Shown piece after piece: positions 1 through 8,422 of a stretch of 16,038 nt of DNA (positions are counted from its first letter, which is position 1; every line of letters begins with the position of its first letter). Origin of the DNA: an uncultured Chlorobiota bacterium (lineage in GTDB: Bacteria; Bacteroidota; Bacteroidia; Bacteroidales; JAADGE01); contig CAMZKQ010000005.1 in NCBI GenBank assembly GCA_947311265.1, forward strand, positions 1-16,038, given 5' to 3'. A program made the translations under genes and the position numbers. A model generated the notes under the pieces. The model ran no database searches. It was not told the DNA's origin and saw nothing but the letters and a program-made list of their open reading frames with translations.

Positions 1-272
1 AAGACCATTACAAACAAGTATAATAAACTTATTATCAAATAGTTATAATTTTAAATTTATCAAAATAAAAATAAAAATAAGCTTCCTTGCTTTTGAAATT
101 TAAAAATAAATGTACAGAAAATATGAATTGCACGGTTTTTGTTTATTCTTAACCAAAGCTAGCTAACCTTAATTTAAAACCATACAAAAAGTAAATTATA
201 ATTGACATTAATTTTGAAATATAAAGAAAACTTATTTTCTTTGTATAAGAAAGCTCAAAATAAAACACGATA
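1..272. other. AT-rich leading intergenic region
   Basis: I see no supportable gene here. The stretch is very A+T rich with many A and T runs. A minus-strand open frame across 149-352 overlaps the start of the SiaC-like gene and has a low-complexity Ile/Ser/Tyr composition, so I treat it as chance. Positions 79-92 hold a tiny AAGC/GCTT hairpin followed by TTTT, too weak to call a terminator. The right end carries the candidate promoter for the following gene. Confidence 0.6.
213..243 (+). promoter_or_regulatory. Candidate Bacteroidota promoter for the SiaC-like gene
   Basis: A TTTG at 213-216 is followed after 19 bases by TTTCTTTG (236-243), one mismatch from the TAnnTTTG -7 element used by the primary sigma factor of Bacteroidota. 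The predicted start lies about 25 bases upstream of the ATG at 273. This is inferred from consensus and spacing only; A+T-rich DNA gives many near matches. Confidence 0.35.
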
Positions 273-650
273 ATGAGTGAAAAAATAATCACAATAGCTG
301 AAACCGAAGACTCTCCTGAAATTATTCTTGATGCAGAAAACTTTTTGCTCAAAATAAGTGGAGCATCATTCCCGGAAGATGCCTATGAAACATACCAGCC
401 AGTAATGATGTGGCTAAAAGCCATTAAAGATTCAGTAGTTAAATTAACTTGCGAATTTGATTTTACAATTTTAAGCTCCGCCTCAAATAAGTTACTATTT
501 GAAGTCTTGCTAAAATTAGAAGATTTGTACCAAACGGGTAAAGATGTTGCCATTTTTTGGTATCACGATGATTTTGATGAAGACATGGAAGAAGAAGGCG
601 AAAGTTTTGCACAAACTGTAAATATTCCTTTTAAATTTATTGCCAAATAA
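273..650 (+). CDS. SiaC-family regulatory phosphoprotein (DUF1987)
   Basis: A 125-residue soluble protein with no signal peptide. It shows the SiaC/DUF1987 layout: an N-terminal beta segment with ISGASFPED (residues 28-36), a tryptophan-containing helix (W47), a beta strand leading into LSSASNK (67-73), and the acidic C-terminal signature IFWYHDDFDEDMEEEGESF. In Pseudomonas, SiaC is phosphorylated by the kinase SiaB, dephosphorylated by the PP2C-type phosphatase SiaA, and unphosphorylated SiaC activates the diguanylate cyclase SiaD. Here the phosphosite region carries Ser (S68/S69) where SiaC has Thr. A SpoIIE phosphatase gene lies 137 bases downstream, matching that logic. No SiaB-like or GGDEF gene is visible in the window. 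Family assignment is fairly secure from motifs; the downstream target is unknown. Confidence 0.8.
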   Translation: MSEKIITIAETEDSPEIILDAENFLLKISGASFPEDAYETYQPVMMWLKAIKDSVVKLTCEFDFTILSSASNKLLFEVLLKLEDLYQTGKDVAIFWYHDDFDEDMEEEGESFAQTVNIPFKFIAK

Positions 651-676
651 AAAATCATAAAATAATATAACATCGA

Positions 677-702
677 CCAGCAAAATTGCTGGTTTTTTTT
701 TT
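677..702 (+). terminator. Rho-independent terminator after the SiaC-like gene
   Basis: The inverted repeat CCAGCA / TGCTGG (677-682 and 687-692) has a four-base loop and is followed directly by ten T residues (693-702). It lies 26 bases after the stop codon. It should separate transcription of the small phosphoprotein gene from the phosphatase gene downstream. Confidence 0.85.
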
Positions 703-741
703 GAACAAAAATGACTACTTTTAAAGCCAACTAAAACTTGG

Positions 742-773
742 TTTGTTTGGCAAGCAAAAATAGTTTACTTTTA
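742..773 (+). promoter_or_regulatory. Candidate promoter for the TPR-SpoIIE phosphatase
   Basis: TTTG (742-745) and TACTTTTA (766-773) are separated by 20 bases. The second element is one mismatch from TAnnTTTG. It lies just after the terminator and leaves a short leader before the TTG start at 788. This is a consensus-based inference only. Confidence 0.35.
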
Positions 774-787
774 TTACAAAAATAAAA

Positions 788-2941
788 TTGAACCTTACAA
801 GCAAAATATTGACACTTATACTGCTTCTACAAATAACAGTAGGGTCGCAATCATTTGCTCAAAAAAGTAAAATTGATAGTATAAATGCCCTAATACAGCA
901 AGAAAAACACCCCTATAAAAAGGTCGATTTATACAACGAACTCGCCATTTTTCTAATTGATAATAACCAAAAAGACTCAGCTTTGGCTATTGCACAGCTT
1001 GCACTTTCTATTGAAGCAGGGCAGAAGAATAGCACTGTAAGGGAGGCTATATCGCTGATGCGAATTGCGGAAGTTCATCAAAAATCAGCACGTTATAAAA
1101 TTTCTTTAGCCTTTTATCAGCAGGCCATTCCTATTTTAATTAAGTTTAAAAATCAAAAAGAACTAAGCGTAGCTTATGCAGGCATTGGGGTTGTTAATTT
1201 CTTTAAAGGAGATTATGATGCGTCCATGAGAGCTTATAGTAAATCACTGATAATCAGAGAGAAACTAGGGGATAGAAAGCGAATTTCAGCAAGTTTAAAT
1301 AATATAGGAATGGTACATTTTGCTTTAAAAAAGTACGCCCTTGCAAAAGAATACTACCTAAAATCACTTAAAATAAAAGAAGAGGACGGGCTAACCAAAG
1401 GCATATCGTACAGTTGTAATAATTTGGGAGATATTTGTTTAGCACAAAAAGAGTACGACGAAGCTCTATTTTACTACGAAAGGGCTTTAAAAATAAGAAA
1501 GCAGCTGGATAATAATTTTTTGATTGGATACACCCTTAACAGCATTGGTAAATTATATACTGCAATGGGCAACTACAAATGGGGGCAAGAGTACTTTTTA
1601 AAATCAATCGAAATTAAACGTAAAAACCAAGATAGGCAAGGTATTGCTGAAACTTATGTTGAAATTGCAAAGCTAGATGTTAAACGAAAAAAATATTCAG
1701 CAGCTTACATTAATGTTCAAAAATCCTTAGAATTAGCCAGCCAAATAGGCGTTTTACCCATCGTAAGGGATTGCTACAAGCAACTCTCCGAGATTTCTGA
1801 GTTTCAGAACACCCCCAAAAAAGCATTAAAATATTATAAGAAATATGTGCTTATAAAAGATAGCCTTCAAAATGCCAAACATGTAAGTGAAATTGAAACC
1901 CAATACCAAGTAGGCAAAAAACAACAGGAAATTGACCTCCAAAAAAAAATTAATAAGATGCAAAAAGAGGATTCGGAAAAGCAAGGAACTAAACTAAAAC
2001 TCCTTATTGCAGGAGTACTTTTTCTTATTTTATTAGTTGTCTTTTTTATTCGCACTATTTTACAAAAAAAATCAATTAACCGTAAACTATCCCGTAGGAA
2101 TGAAGAAATACGCCAACAAAGCGAAGAAATAACTGCACAACAAGAAGAGAATATTTTAAAAAATGAAATTTTACAAAAACAAAAAGAAGAAATCACCGAT
2201 AGCATAAAATATGCAAAACACATTCAAGCCGCAATTTTGCCTTCACAAGCACTAATCAACTCAATGCTAACTGAATATTTTATACTTTATTTGCCCAAAG
2301 ATATTGTAAGTGGCGATTTTTATTGGTTCAAGCAAATTAAAAATTTTACTATTTGTGTAGCTGCCGACTGTACTGGGCACGGTGTCCCTGGTGGGTTTAT
2401 GAGTATGCTAGGCAGCTCTTTCCTTAGCGAAATTATTACAAGGCGTAGCCTTGACAGCACTGGGCAGAACCTAGACAAGCTAAGAAGCAAAATTAAAACG
2501 GCACTCGACCAAACAGGCCAAGAAGGCAGTTCGCAAGATGGTATGGATTTATCTTTATTTACCATTGATAACGAAACACTCGAACTCCAATTTTCGGGGG
2601 CATACAATTCCTTGCTTATTGCAAGGCATGGGAAACTCATTCAGCTCAAAGCAGACCGCCAACCAGTAGCCATTTACTCCCACGAAAAACCATTTTTGAC
2701 ACATAAATTTCAACTTGAAATTGGCGACTGCATCTATGCTTTTACCGATGGATATGCCGACCAGTTTGGTGGGCAACAGGAAAAGAAATTTAAAACCTCT
2801 AACTTTAAGAAACTACTTCTATCCATTTCTCATAAGCCTATGGAAGCACAAAAAGAAGCACTCCACAAAGCCTTCACTAATTGGCAAGGCAATTACGAAC
2901 AACTTGATGATGTACTAGTTATGGGCATAAGGATACATTAA
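788..2941 (+). CDS. TPR-repeat transmembrane SpoIIE/PP2C-type serine phosphatase
   Basis: A 717-residue membrane sensor phosphatase. Residues 1-25 form a signal peptide (LTLILLLQ core, then SFAQ). About residues 30-350 are tetratricopeptide repeats with roughly 40-residue spacing, likely periplasmic. A transmembrane helix spans about 403-424, followed by a Gln/Glu-rich coiled coil to about 480. The C-terminal SpoIIE domain begins near IKYAKHIQAAILPS. Metal-binding acidic residues are visible in SGDFYW (D510), ADCTGHG (D527), FTDGYAD (D654) and QLDDVLV (D707/D708), so the phosphatase looks active. The start is TTG: an in-frame TAG at 761-763 leaves no upstream ATG, and TTG gives a proper signal peptide. 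Such proteins dephosphorylate partner-switching proteins; the adjacent SiaC-like protein is the obvious substrate candidate (inference). What the TPRs sense is unknown. Confidence 0.9.
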   Translation: MNLTSKILTLILLLQITVGSQSFAQKSKIDSINALIQQEKHPYKKVDLYNELAIFLIDNNQKDSALAIAQLALSIEAGQKNSTVREAISLMRIAEVHQKSARYKISLAFYQQAIPILIKFKNQKELSVAYAGIGVVNFFKGDYDASMRAYSKSLIIREKLGDRKRISASLNNIGMVHFALKKYALAKEYYLKSLKIKEEDGLTKGISYSCNNLGDICLAQKEYDEALFYYERALKIRKQLDNNFLIGYTLNSIGKLYTAMGNYKWGQEYFLKSIEIKRKNQDRQGIAETYVEIAKLDVKRKKYSAAYINVQKSLELASQIGVLPIVRDCYKQLSEISEFQNTPKKALKYYKKYVLIKDSLQNAKHVSEIETQYQVGKKQQEIDLQKKINKMQKEDSEKQGTKLKLLIAGVLFLILLVVFFIRTILQKKSINRKLSRRNEEIRQQSEEITAQQEENILKNEILQKQKEEITDSIKYAKHIQAAILPSQALINSMLTEYFILYLPKDIVSGDFYWFKQIKNFTICVAADCTGHGVPGGFMSMLGSSFLSEIITRRSLDSTGQNLDKLRSKIKTALDQTGQEGSSQDGMDLSLFTIDNETLELQFSGAYNSLLIARHGKLIQLKADRQPVAIYSHEKPFLTHKFQLEIGDCIYAFTDGYADQFGGQQEKKFKTSNFKKLLLSISHKPMEAQKEALHKAFTNWQGNYEQLDDVLVMGIRIH

Positions 2942-3012
2942 AGTAATACTTTAACAAAACAACATATATCGCTACAAATAAACATATTGCAAAAAATAAC
3001 AAACCAACTAAT

Positions 3013-3546
3013 ATGAAATATACTTTTTCTAATATAAAAGAGCTACGGACACTAAAAGTCTATATTATTACACTAAGCGATAGAGCTAGCAAAGGTATAT
3101 ACGAAGACCTTAGTGGCCCTGAAATTCGCAACTATTTCCAACGCTATTTTAAAGAAAAGGGCTGGAAGTATGAAATTATAAATCCTATTATTCCTGATGA
3201 TATTGCAGTTTTAACAGGCTTAATTAAAGAGGCAAAAGCTAACGGGGCGGATTTTATATTTACCACAGGTGGTACTGGTGTTGGCCCTCGGGACATTACC
3301 CCAGAGGCAGTAAAACCAATGCTTGATAAAGAGTTGCCCGGAATAATGGAACTTATCCGTGTAAAATATGGAATGAAAATTCCGCACGCAGTGCTTAGCC
3401 GAGGAGTGGCAGGATTTATAGGTACTGCACAGGTGTACACTTTGCCCGGTAGCACAAAGGCAGTCCGAGATTATATGGAGGAGATACTTAAAGTTGCTGA
3501 ACACCTTATATATATGTATCATAATATCGATACACATAAAAAATAA
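3013..3546 (+). CDS. MogA/MoaB-family molybdenum cofactor biosynthesis protein
   Basis: A 177-residue cytosolic protein of the MoCF-binding fold. Typical elements are YIITLSDRAS (residues 17-26), the YEDLSGP segment, the nucleotide/molybdopterin loop FTTGGTGVGPRDITPEA (83-99) and a C-terminal LPGS turn. MogA adenylates molybdopterin before molybdate insertion; MoaB is a close homologue. I cannot separate the two by eye. No other molybdenum cofactor gene is present, so it stands alone here. It begins 71 bases after the phosphatase gene with no terminator between, so read-through from that gene is possible. Its stop codon lies 6 bases from the end of the convergent nuclease gene. Confidence 0.88.
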   Translation: MKYTFSNIKELRTLKVYIITLSDRASKGIYEDLSGPEIRNYFQRYFKEKGWKYEIINPIIPDDIAVLTGLIKEAKANGADFIFTTGGTGVGPRDITPEAVKPMLDKELPGIMELIRVKYGMKIPHAVLSRGVAGFIGTAQVYTLPGSTKAVRDYMEEILKVAEHLIYMYHNIDTHKK

Positions 3547-3552
3547 AAAAGG

Positions 3553-6447
3553 CTACCGCCCACAAATTTCTGTAAAATCGCACCATTTGCACTTTTCAAC
3601 ATCTTGGGTTTGCACAAAAGGAGTTGTTGCATCAAAAAGAGGCACAAGACGCTCGCCCAAAGCCATTTCAAATTGAGGTAAAAGTGCTAAAAAAAGACTT
3701 GCATCAAGCGGCAATTTATTAAATATTAATGCTGGGCTAAATCCCTTCTGGCTCATCGAACGAATATCATAAATACCCGGTATAACTAATGGGACTTCTG
3801 GCTGTTTTTTTTCTTTAAACAAAAGCCCATAAACAAAGGACTGCAGAACTACTTTTTTAAGGTTTTTCTTTTCATTACTCATCATATCCTCAATGGTAGA
3901 AAACTTTTTATCTGCACTGCCCGTTTTATAATCAATAATCCTGTAAATACCATCTTTTTTATCAATCCTATCAATAATACCCGTTAAACTTACGTGAATA
4001 GCAGCATCTTCCAGCGGGATTTTGATTTCGCATTGATAGCCAAATTTGGCTTCGAGTGCATCAATTTCAAAGGGGGCATGTTTTTTATCTACCGATAAAA
4101 TTAAATCCAAATACCGCTTCATAACCTCGGCAATAATTATTTGCCCGCCTTCAAACTGGTATTCCGCTTCCGACTCAATCTTAAAATAAGCACTAAATGC
4201 CTGATTTATATAGCTTTTAGTACGTTTTTTTAGTATTTTAAAGTCTTCAATGTTAATTAATTTTCGCTCTTTTTCTTCAATAAAATCATGATACAGATTT
4301 TCGGCTGCAGCATGAAGGATTTGCCCAAAAACGGCTGGTGAAATTTCCTCTTCCACTTCATCTGGCACTCTTAGCCTAGCAATATATCTAAAATAAAACT
4401 GCAATTGGCAACTAAGGTAAGTATTTATACCAGAGGCAGATAGGAGCTTTTCGGAAAAGCCATTTTTTGTATAATATTTTTTTAGAACCGCATTTACTTC
4501 ATCTGTTTTCTCAATCGTAATCGGCTCATTATTAGCTGGGTTTAAATCCATGCTAAATTGCTTATGCTCAATTTCTAAACCAGACTCGTATTGCAACTGT
4601 TGCACAAACCGGCTAACTTCCCCAGTAGTACCACTGCCTACAATACTATTATAAATAAAGGTAATATTTTCTGCCCGCTGAATAAGGCGGTAAAAAAGAT
4701 AAGCAAAAACCGAATCCTGAAATTTAATAACAGGCATTCCGAATGCAAACCGAACGCTTTGTGAAATAAAAGAATTGGGTGCTGATGTTTTCGGGAAATT
4801 CCCTTCATTCATGCCCACAATAATAACGTTCTTGAAATCTAAATTCCGAGTTTCCAGTGCACCCATAAGTTGCAAACCTTCAGTGGCATCACCTGTAAAA
4901 GCCGCCTGCTCTGCCGATAGTAGCTGCATAAGCAAATCGGCAGTAAGCAAAAAACTAAGGTTTATATTCTTGTTATTTAATACCTCTCTAAACCGTTTTA
5001 CGGTTTTATATGCTTTGTGGAGGTATTCATTTTCAATAGTTTGCAGCGGTTTTCCGCCCTCATCTAGCTGCTTATTAAACAGCTGAAAAATTATACTCAA
5101 TAGTGTAGTAAGCATAAATTCCGCAGGATTTTCTTTTGGTAGTGGTGCAAAAAGAAGGCGTAAAAGCGGATTTTCCGTTTCAATTAGCTTTCTTGCAGGC
5201 ACATAAACCAAATTCAACCCCTTAATTTGAGCCATTAAATTATCAGCCTCTTTCTGCGTATTTTCGTACACACTTGGGTGCCGCAAAAGGGCAATTGTAT
5301 CTTTATGGTAAAACTCTGGGGTATCAGGTTTTCGCTTTGCCAAATCGGTATGCAGCTGCAAATACCGCTCGATAAGGCTAAATAAGGCTGTCGCCTTAAA
5401 GGGATAGCCCATAGTAACGTTAATAGGCGATGTTTCTGCTGGTAATGAGTGCATTACAGGAAAAAGCAAATGTTCATCGGCAAGCACAACTGCGGTTTGC
5501 TCGCCAGAAATAGCCTTATAATCGCCCAATATTTTAGGGATAATTTTTGCTTGTCCTACTTCCAGCGGCACACCAATGAGCTGTATTTTTTTAGGGCTTG
5601 AAGTAAGTAAAGGCGGTCTTTTTCTTGGCGAGATATTAAGAGCTTTAAAATTTTTCCTTAAAAAATCGCCAGCTTCTTGCTTAAAATCGGCATGGTAATA
5701 AGCATCTGTATCCCAAAAAAATGTGGCCTTATTGGCCTCTTTTATATATCTAAAAAACTTTTCCTCTGCTTTATTTAAAGCATTAAAGCCAACAAAAATA
5801 TACTTTTCAAATTTAGAAATATCCAACGAATTATTATCTATTTTTTCAGATAAGACCCTAAACGAAAGCCCATTATAGCCAAGATTACGCTCCAACAACG
5901 ATTTTTTAAAATCATTATACACTTTGGGCATTAAGCCCCAAATTTCTAAAAATTTATTTTTTTCAGCACTTTGTTTATCTGCCGAAAAGTTTTTCCAAAA
6001 GCGGCGAAGTAGTGCTTGCTCCTCCTCCGAGAGTTCGCTAAAATTAGCTTCTATTTCGTGCACATTTTTTATATTCCGAAAAAGTTGCTCCGGATTAACC
6101 AGCCAACTGTCAATTTCGTTAAAATCATTAAGGATAATTTCGCCTAATTTATAGAACTTATCAAAGGTCTGAAATTCTTTTTCTTGCTTAGAATGCTTCT
6201 TGAAAATCTGAAATAAATCATAAATCAGGCTTAAAGTATCCGGTTCGTTGAGTTTAGTAAAATCCCTAAGCATCATGCGGATAGCACGCATTTGAGGTGC
6301 CCATTGTGTTTGCCCAGAAACTTGTGCAAAGTAGTGCCGAAAAAACATTCGAGTTCTCTTATTAGGAAATATGATACAAATTTTATCTAGTTTCCCTTTA
6401 TTATTTTTAATTATTTCTTCGGCAGTTTCCTGTAAAAATGATTTCAT
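3553..6447 (-). CDS. AddB-like PD-(D/E)XK nuclease with iron-sulfur staple
   Basis: A 964-residue protein of the AddB/RecB-type exonuclease group, likely acting with a UvrD-type helicase in double-strand-break resection. The C-terminal nuclease shows catalytic residues in GIIDRID (D826) and IIDYKTG (D839, K841). Four cysteines fit the AddB 4Fe-4S arrangement: C680 in YLSCQLQFYFRY, then C953, C956 and C962 in CKWCDFTEIC near the C terminus. The middle contains a helicase-like segment VIIVGMNEGNFP (around residue 545). The N terminus reads IIFPNKRTRMFF, with no GxGKT Walker A motif, so the helicase part is probably inactive, as in RecC-like subunits. No partner helicase gene is in the window. 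The ATG at 6447 gives a normal N terminus. Product is usually annotated only as a PD-(D/E)XK nuclease family protein. Confidence 0.85.
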   Translation of the reverse strand: MKSFLQETAEEIIKNNKGKLDKICIIFPNKRTRMFFRHYFAQVSGQTQWAPQMRAIRMMLRDFTKLNEPDTLSLIYDLFQIFKKHSKQEKEFQTFDKFYKLGEIILNDFNEIDSWLVNPEQLFRNIKNVHEIEANFSELSEEEQALLRRFWKNFSADKQSAEKNKFLEIWGLMPKVYNDFKKSLLERNLGYNGLSFRVLSEKIDNNSLDISKFEKYIFVGFNALNKAEEKFFRYIKEANKATFFWDTDAYYHADFKQEAGDFLRKNFKALNISPRKRPPLLTSSPKKIQLIGVPLEVGQAKIIPKILGDYKAISGEQTAVVLADEHLLFPVMHSLPAETSPINVTMGYPFKATALFSLIERYLQLHTDLAKRKPDTPEFYHKDTIALLRHPSVYENTQKEADNLMAQIKGLNLVYVPARKLIETENPLLRLLFAPLPKENPAEFMLTTLLSIIFQLFNKQLDEGGKPLQTIENEYLHKAYKTVKRFREVLNNKNINLSFLLTADLLMQLLSAEQAAFTGDATEGLQLMGALETRNLDFKNVIIVGMNEGNFPKTSAPNSFISQSVRFAFGMPVIKFQDSVFAYLFYRLIQRAENITFIYNSIVGSGTTGEVSRFVQQLQYESGLEIEHKQFSMDLNPANNEPITIEKTDEVNAVLKKYYTKNGFSEKLLSASGINTYLSCQLQFYFRYIARLRVPDEVEEEISPAVFGQILHAAAENLYHDFIEEKERKLINIEDFKILKKRTKSYINQAFSAYFKIESEAEYQFEGGQIIIAEVMKRYLDLILSVDKKHAPFEIDALEAKFGYQCEIKIPLEDAAIHVSLTGIIDRIDKKDGIYRIIDYKTGSADKKFSTIEDMMSNEKKNLKKVVLQSFVYGLLFKEKKQPEVPLVIPGIYDIRSMSQKGFSPALIFNKLPLDASLFLALLPQFEMALGERLVPLFDATTPFVQTQDVEKCKWCDFTEICGR

Positions 6448-6495
6448 TATTCTATAAGTAATAGTTTCAGAAGCAAGTAAATATTTCCCTGTAAG

Positions 6496-6536
6496 AAAGT
6501 GCTAACATACAATTTTTTTTAGTTTCTAAGCACTTT
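6496..6536. repeat. Inverted repeat in the divergent intergenic region
   Basis: AAAGTGCT (6496-6503) and AGCACTTT (6529-6536) form a perfect 8-base inverted repeat with a 25-base spacer that includes eight T residues. It lies between the divergently transcribed nuclease and ubiE genes. It could be an operator-like site or an RNA hairpin; no regulator is indicated. Confidence 0.4.
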
Positions 6537-6650
6537 TATCCTAGCTGAAAAACAACTATTTTAAAAATCTATTTAAAAACAGTGAATAAAAGTTTTTTAT
6601 ATTGATTATTTTATAGATTTTTGCCTTTCGCATTTTTAGAAAGCTATATC

Positions 6651-7391
6651 TTGAATAAACCAGTTGTAAATCCATATAAAAACTCCAAGGAATCTAAAAA
6701 GGTTCAGGTGTCGCAGATGTTTGATAATATTGCACATAAATATGATTTTTTAAATCATTTTTTATCTTTCAATATTGACAAGGTCTGGAGAAAAAAAGCA
6801 ATAAAAATGCTTGCCCCCTCTGCCCCCAAACGCATTCTTGACGTGGCATGTGGTACTGCCGATTTTTCGATAGACGCATACAAACGCTTGCAGCCCGAGA
6901 AAATATATGGGATAGACATTTCGGAAGGAATGCTTGCCGTAGGGCGAGAAAAAATACAGCAAAAAGGGCTTAAAAATGTCATTACACTTTCGCTGGGCGA
7001 TGCTGAAAATATCCAATTTAAAACCGCTAGTTTTGATGCCGTAACGGCAGCTTTTGGCGTTCGTAATTTTGAGCATCTAAGTAAAGGTTTGTCCGAAATG
7101 TATAGAATACTTCGCCCTGGGGGCGAAATAATTATTCTTGAATTTTCTCACCCTCGATTTTTCTTGGTAAAGCACCTCTACAACTTATACTCTTATGCTG
7201 TTTTGCCTGTTTGTGGGCGGATTTTCTCCAAAGATAGTTCTGCCTATTCCTATTTGCCAGAATCGGTACAACAGTTCCCAGACGGCAAGCAGTTCTTAGA
7301 AAAATTAAAACGTATTGGTTTTTCCAACTGTAAAGAAAAAACAGTATCTTTTGGTATTGCTTCAATTTATTTTGCAAAAAAAGAAAATTGA
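6651..7391 (+). CDS. ubiE: Demethylmenaquinone methyltransferase UbiE/MenG
   Basis: This class I SAM-dependent methyltransferase performs the last C-methylation of menaquinone from demethylmenaquinone. It is 246 residues from a TTG start at 6651, giving the N terminus NKPVVNPYKNSKESKK typical of Bacteroidota UbiE. A TTG at 6621 would add ten atypical residues and is less likely; AGAAAG at 6638-6643 could be the ribosome site. Visible motifs are QMFDNIAHKYDFLNH, the SAM loop ILDVACGTAD (about 62-71), YGIDISEGML (motif II), the long conserved FDAVTAAFGVRNFEH and ILRPGGEIIILEFSHP. The stop codon overlaps the start of the next gene (TTGA), so the two are probably translated together. The menaquinone product would be the natural electron acceptor of the NQR complex encoded downstream. 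Confidence 0.93.
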   Translation: MNKPVVNPYKNSKESKKVQVSQMFDNIAHKYDFLNHFLSFNIDKVWRKKAIKMLAPSAPKRILDVACGTADFSIDAYKRLQPEKIYGIDISEGMLAVGREKIQQKGLKNVITLSLGDAENIQFKTASFDAVTAAFGVRNFEHLSKGLSEMYRILRPGGEIIILEFSHPRFFLVKHLYNLYSYAVLPVCGRIFSKDSSAYSYLPESVQQFPDGKQFLEKLKRIGFSNCKEKTVSFGIASIYFAKKEN

Positions 7392-8422
7392 AAAAAATTA
7401 CACTTTATATAATACTCCTCTTTTTATTCTCTTGTACTGAAAATAAACCCATCGACACGCCCGAACTCTCATTTACAAAAGGGACTTTTGTAGTTTGCGA
7501 AGGTAATTACACGGGCAATAATGCCAGCTTAGATTTTTATAGTTTTGAAAATAAAGCTATTACGAATAGCGTTTTTGCACTACAAAATTCAGGTGCAGTT
7601 TTAGGCGACGTTGCCCAGTCTGCCTTGCTTGCTGATGGCAAATTATTTATAGCGGTAAACAACTCCAAAAAAATTGAAGTGCTAGATGCCCAAACATTAA
7701 AAAGCCTAGGCACAATAACAGGTTTGGACTACCCTCGGTATATGGCAACTGCCAATAATGGTAAAATATATGTTTCAGATGGCTTTACAGAAGGTACGGT
7801 AGCAGTTATTGATAGCGAAACTTTTTTGATTGAAAAACGCATTGTTGTTTTTCCATACCCCGAAAACATAAGCTTTGCGTTTGGAGAAATATTTGTAGCC
7901 TGTGGCACTTGGGGCAACGGCACTAAAATTGCCGTAATTAACCCTGAAACAAACGCACTAGAAAAGTCAATTGAAACATCAATAGGGCTTACGGATATTG
8001 CTATTGGGAAAGAGCAGTCGCTTTGGGCACTCTGCTCAGGCAATCCGCAGCAGGGAGCTGTGGCAAAAATCATACGTGTAAATACAATCTCTGGCGAAAT
8101 AATATCTTCTTTCATTATTAAAAATACTGGCGATTTTATGCCCCTTCGTTTGGCGGTAAGCCCCGATAATTCCATGGCCTACTTTGCAGGGAAAGATGGC
8201 ATTTACCGTACTGGTACAGATGGACAACCAGAGGATACCCCCTTAATTACAGGCAGTTATTACGGACTAGAAATAAACCCCGCAACAGGCAATATTTACA
8301 CCTTTTCCGACCAAGGGTTTATTGCCAAAGGCAAAATGAGTATTTATTCTCCTAGCGGGATAGCCATTAAAACGGAAATAACTTGCGGCATTGGCCCCAA
8401 CGGTGCAGTATTTAAAAATTAA
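7388..8422 (+). CDS. YncE-like beta-propeller lipoprotein
   Basis: A 344-residue predicted lipoprotein. The start is TTG, overlapping the ubiE stop by four bases, and yields MKKITLYIILLFLFSC, a good type II signal with lipobox Cys16. The rest consists of repeated short beta-strand units such as KIEVLDAQTLKSLGTI, TVAVIDSETFLIEKRI and KIAVINPETNALEKSI, characteristic of YncE/DUF5074-type seven-bladed propellers. Such proteins sit in the periplasm or on the cell surface and bind partners or ligands; no catalytic motif is evident. Its tie to ubiE appears to be transcriptional and translational; I infer no quinone role. The 3' end overlaps the convergent ispF stop. Family is clear at fold level, exact function unknown. 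Confidence 0.78.
   Translation: MKKITLYIILLFLFSCTENKPIDTPELSFTKGTFVVCEGNYTGNNASLDFYSFENKAITNSVFALQNSGAVLGDVAQSALLADGKLFIAVNNSKKIEVLDAQTLKSLGTITGLDYPRYMATANNGKIYVSDGFTEGTVAVIDSETFLIEKRIVVFPYPENISFAFGEIFVACGTWGNGTKIAVINPETNALEKSIETSIGLTDIAIGKEQSLWALCSGNPQQGAVAKIIRVNTISGEIISSFIIKNTGDFMPLRLAVSPDNSMAYFAGKDGIYRTGTDGQPEDTPLITGSYYGLEINPATGNIYTFSDQGFIAKGKMSIYSPSGIAIKTEITCGIGPNGAVFKN

Noticed and set aside
20..35. ATAATAA / TTATTAT palindrome
   Set aside because: Made only of A and T with a two-base loop in a very A+T-rich stretch; expected by chance.
149..352. Minus-strand open frame of 67 codons at the left end
   Set aside because: Low-complexity composition, no recognisable motif, and overlap with the start of the SiaC-like gene.
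3494..3676. Plus-strand open frame across the end of the MogA/MoaB-like gene
   Set aside because: It overlaps the ends of two well-supported genes in other frames and resembles no protein family.
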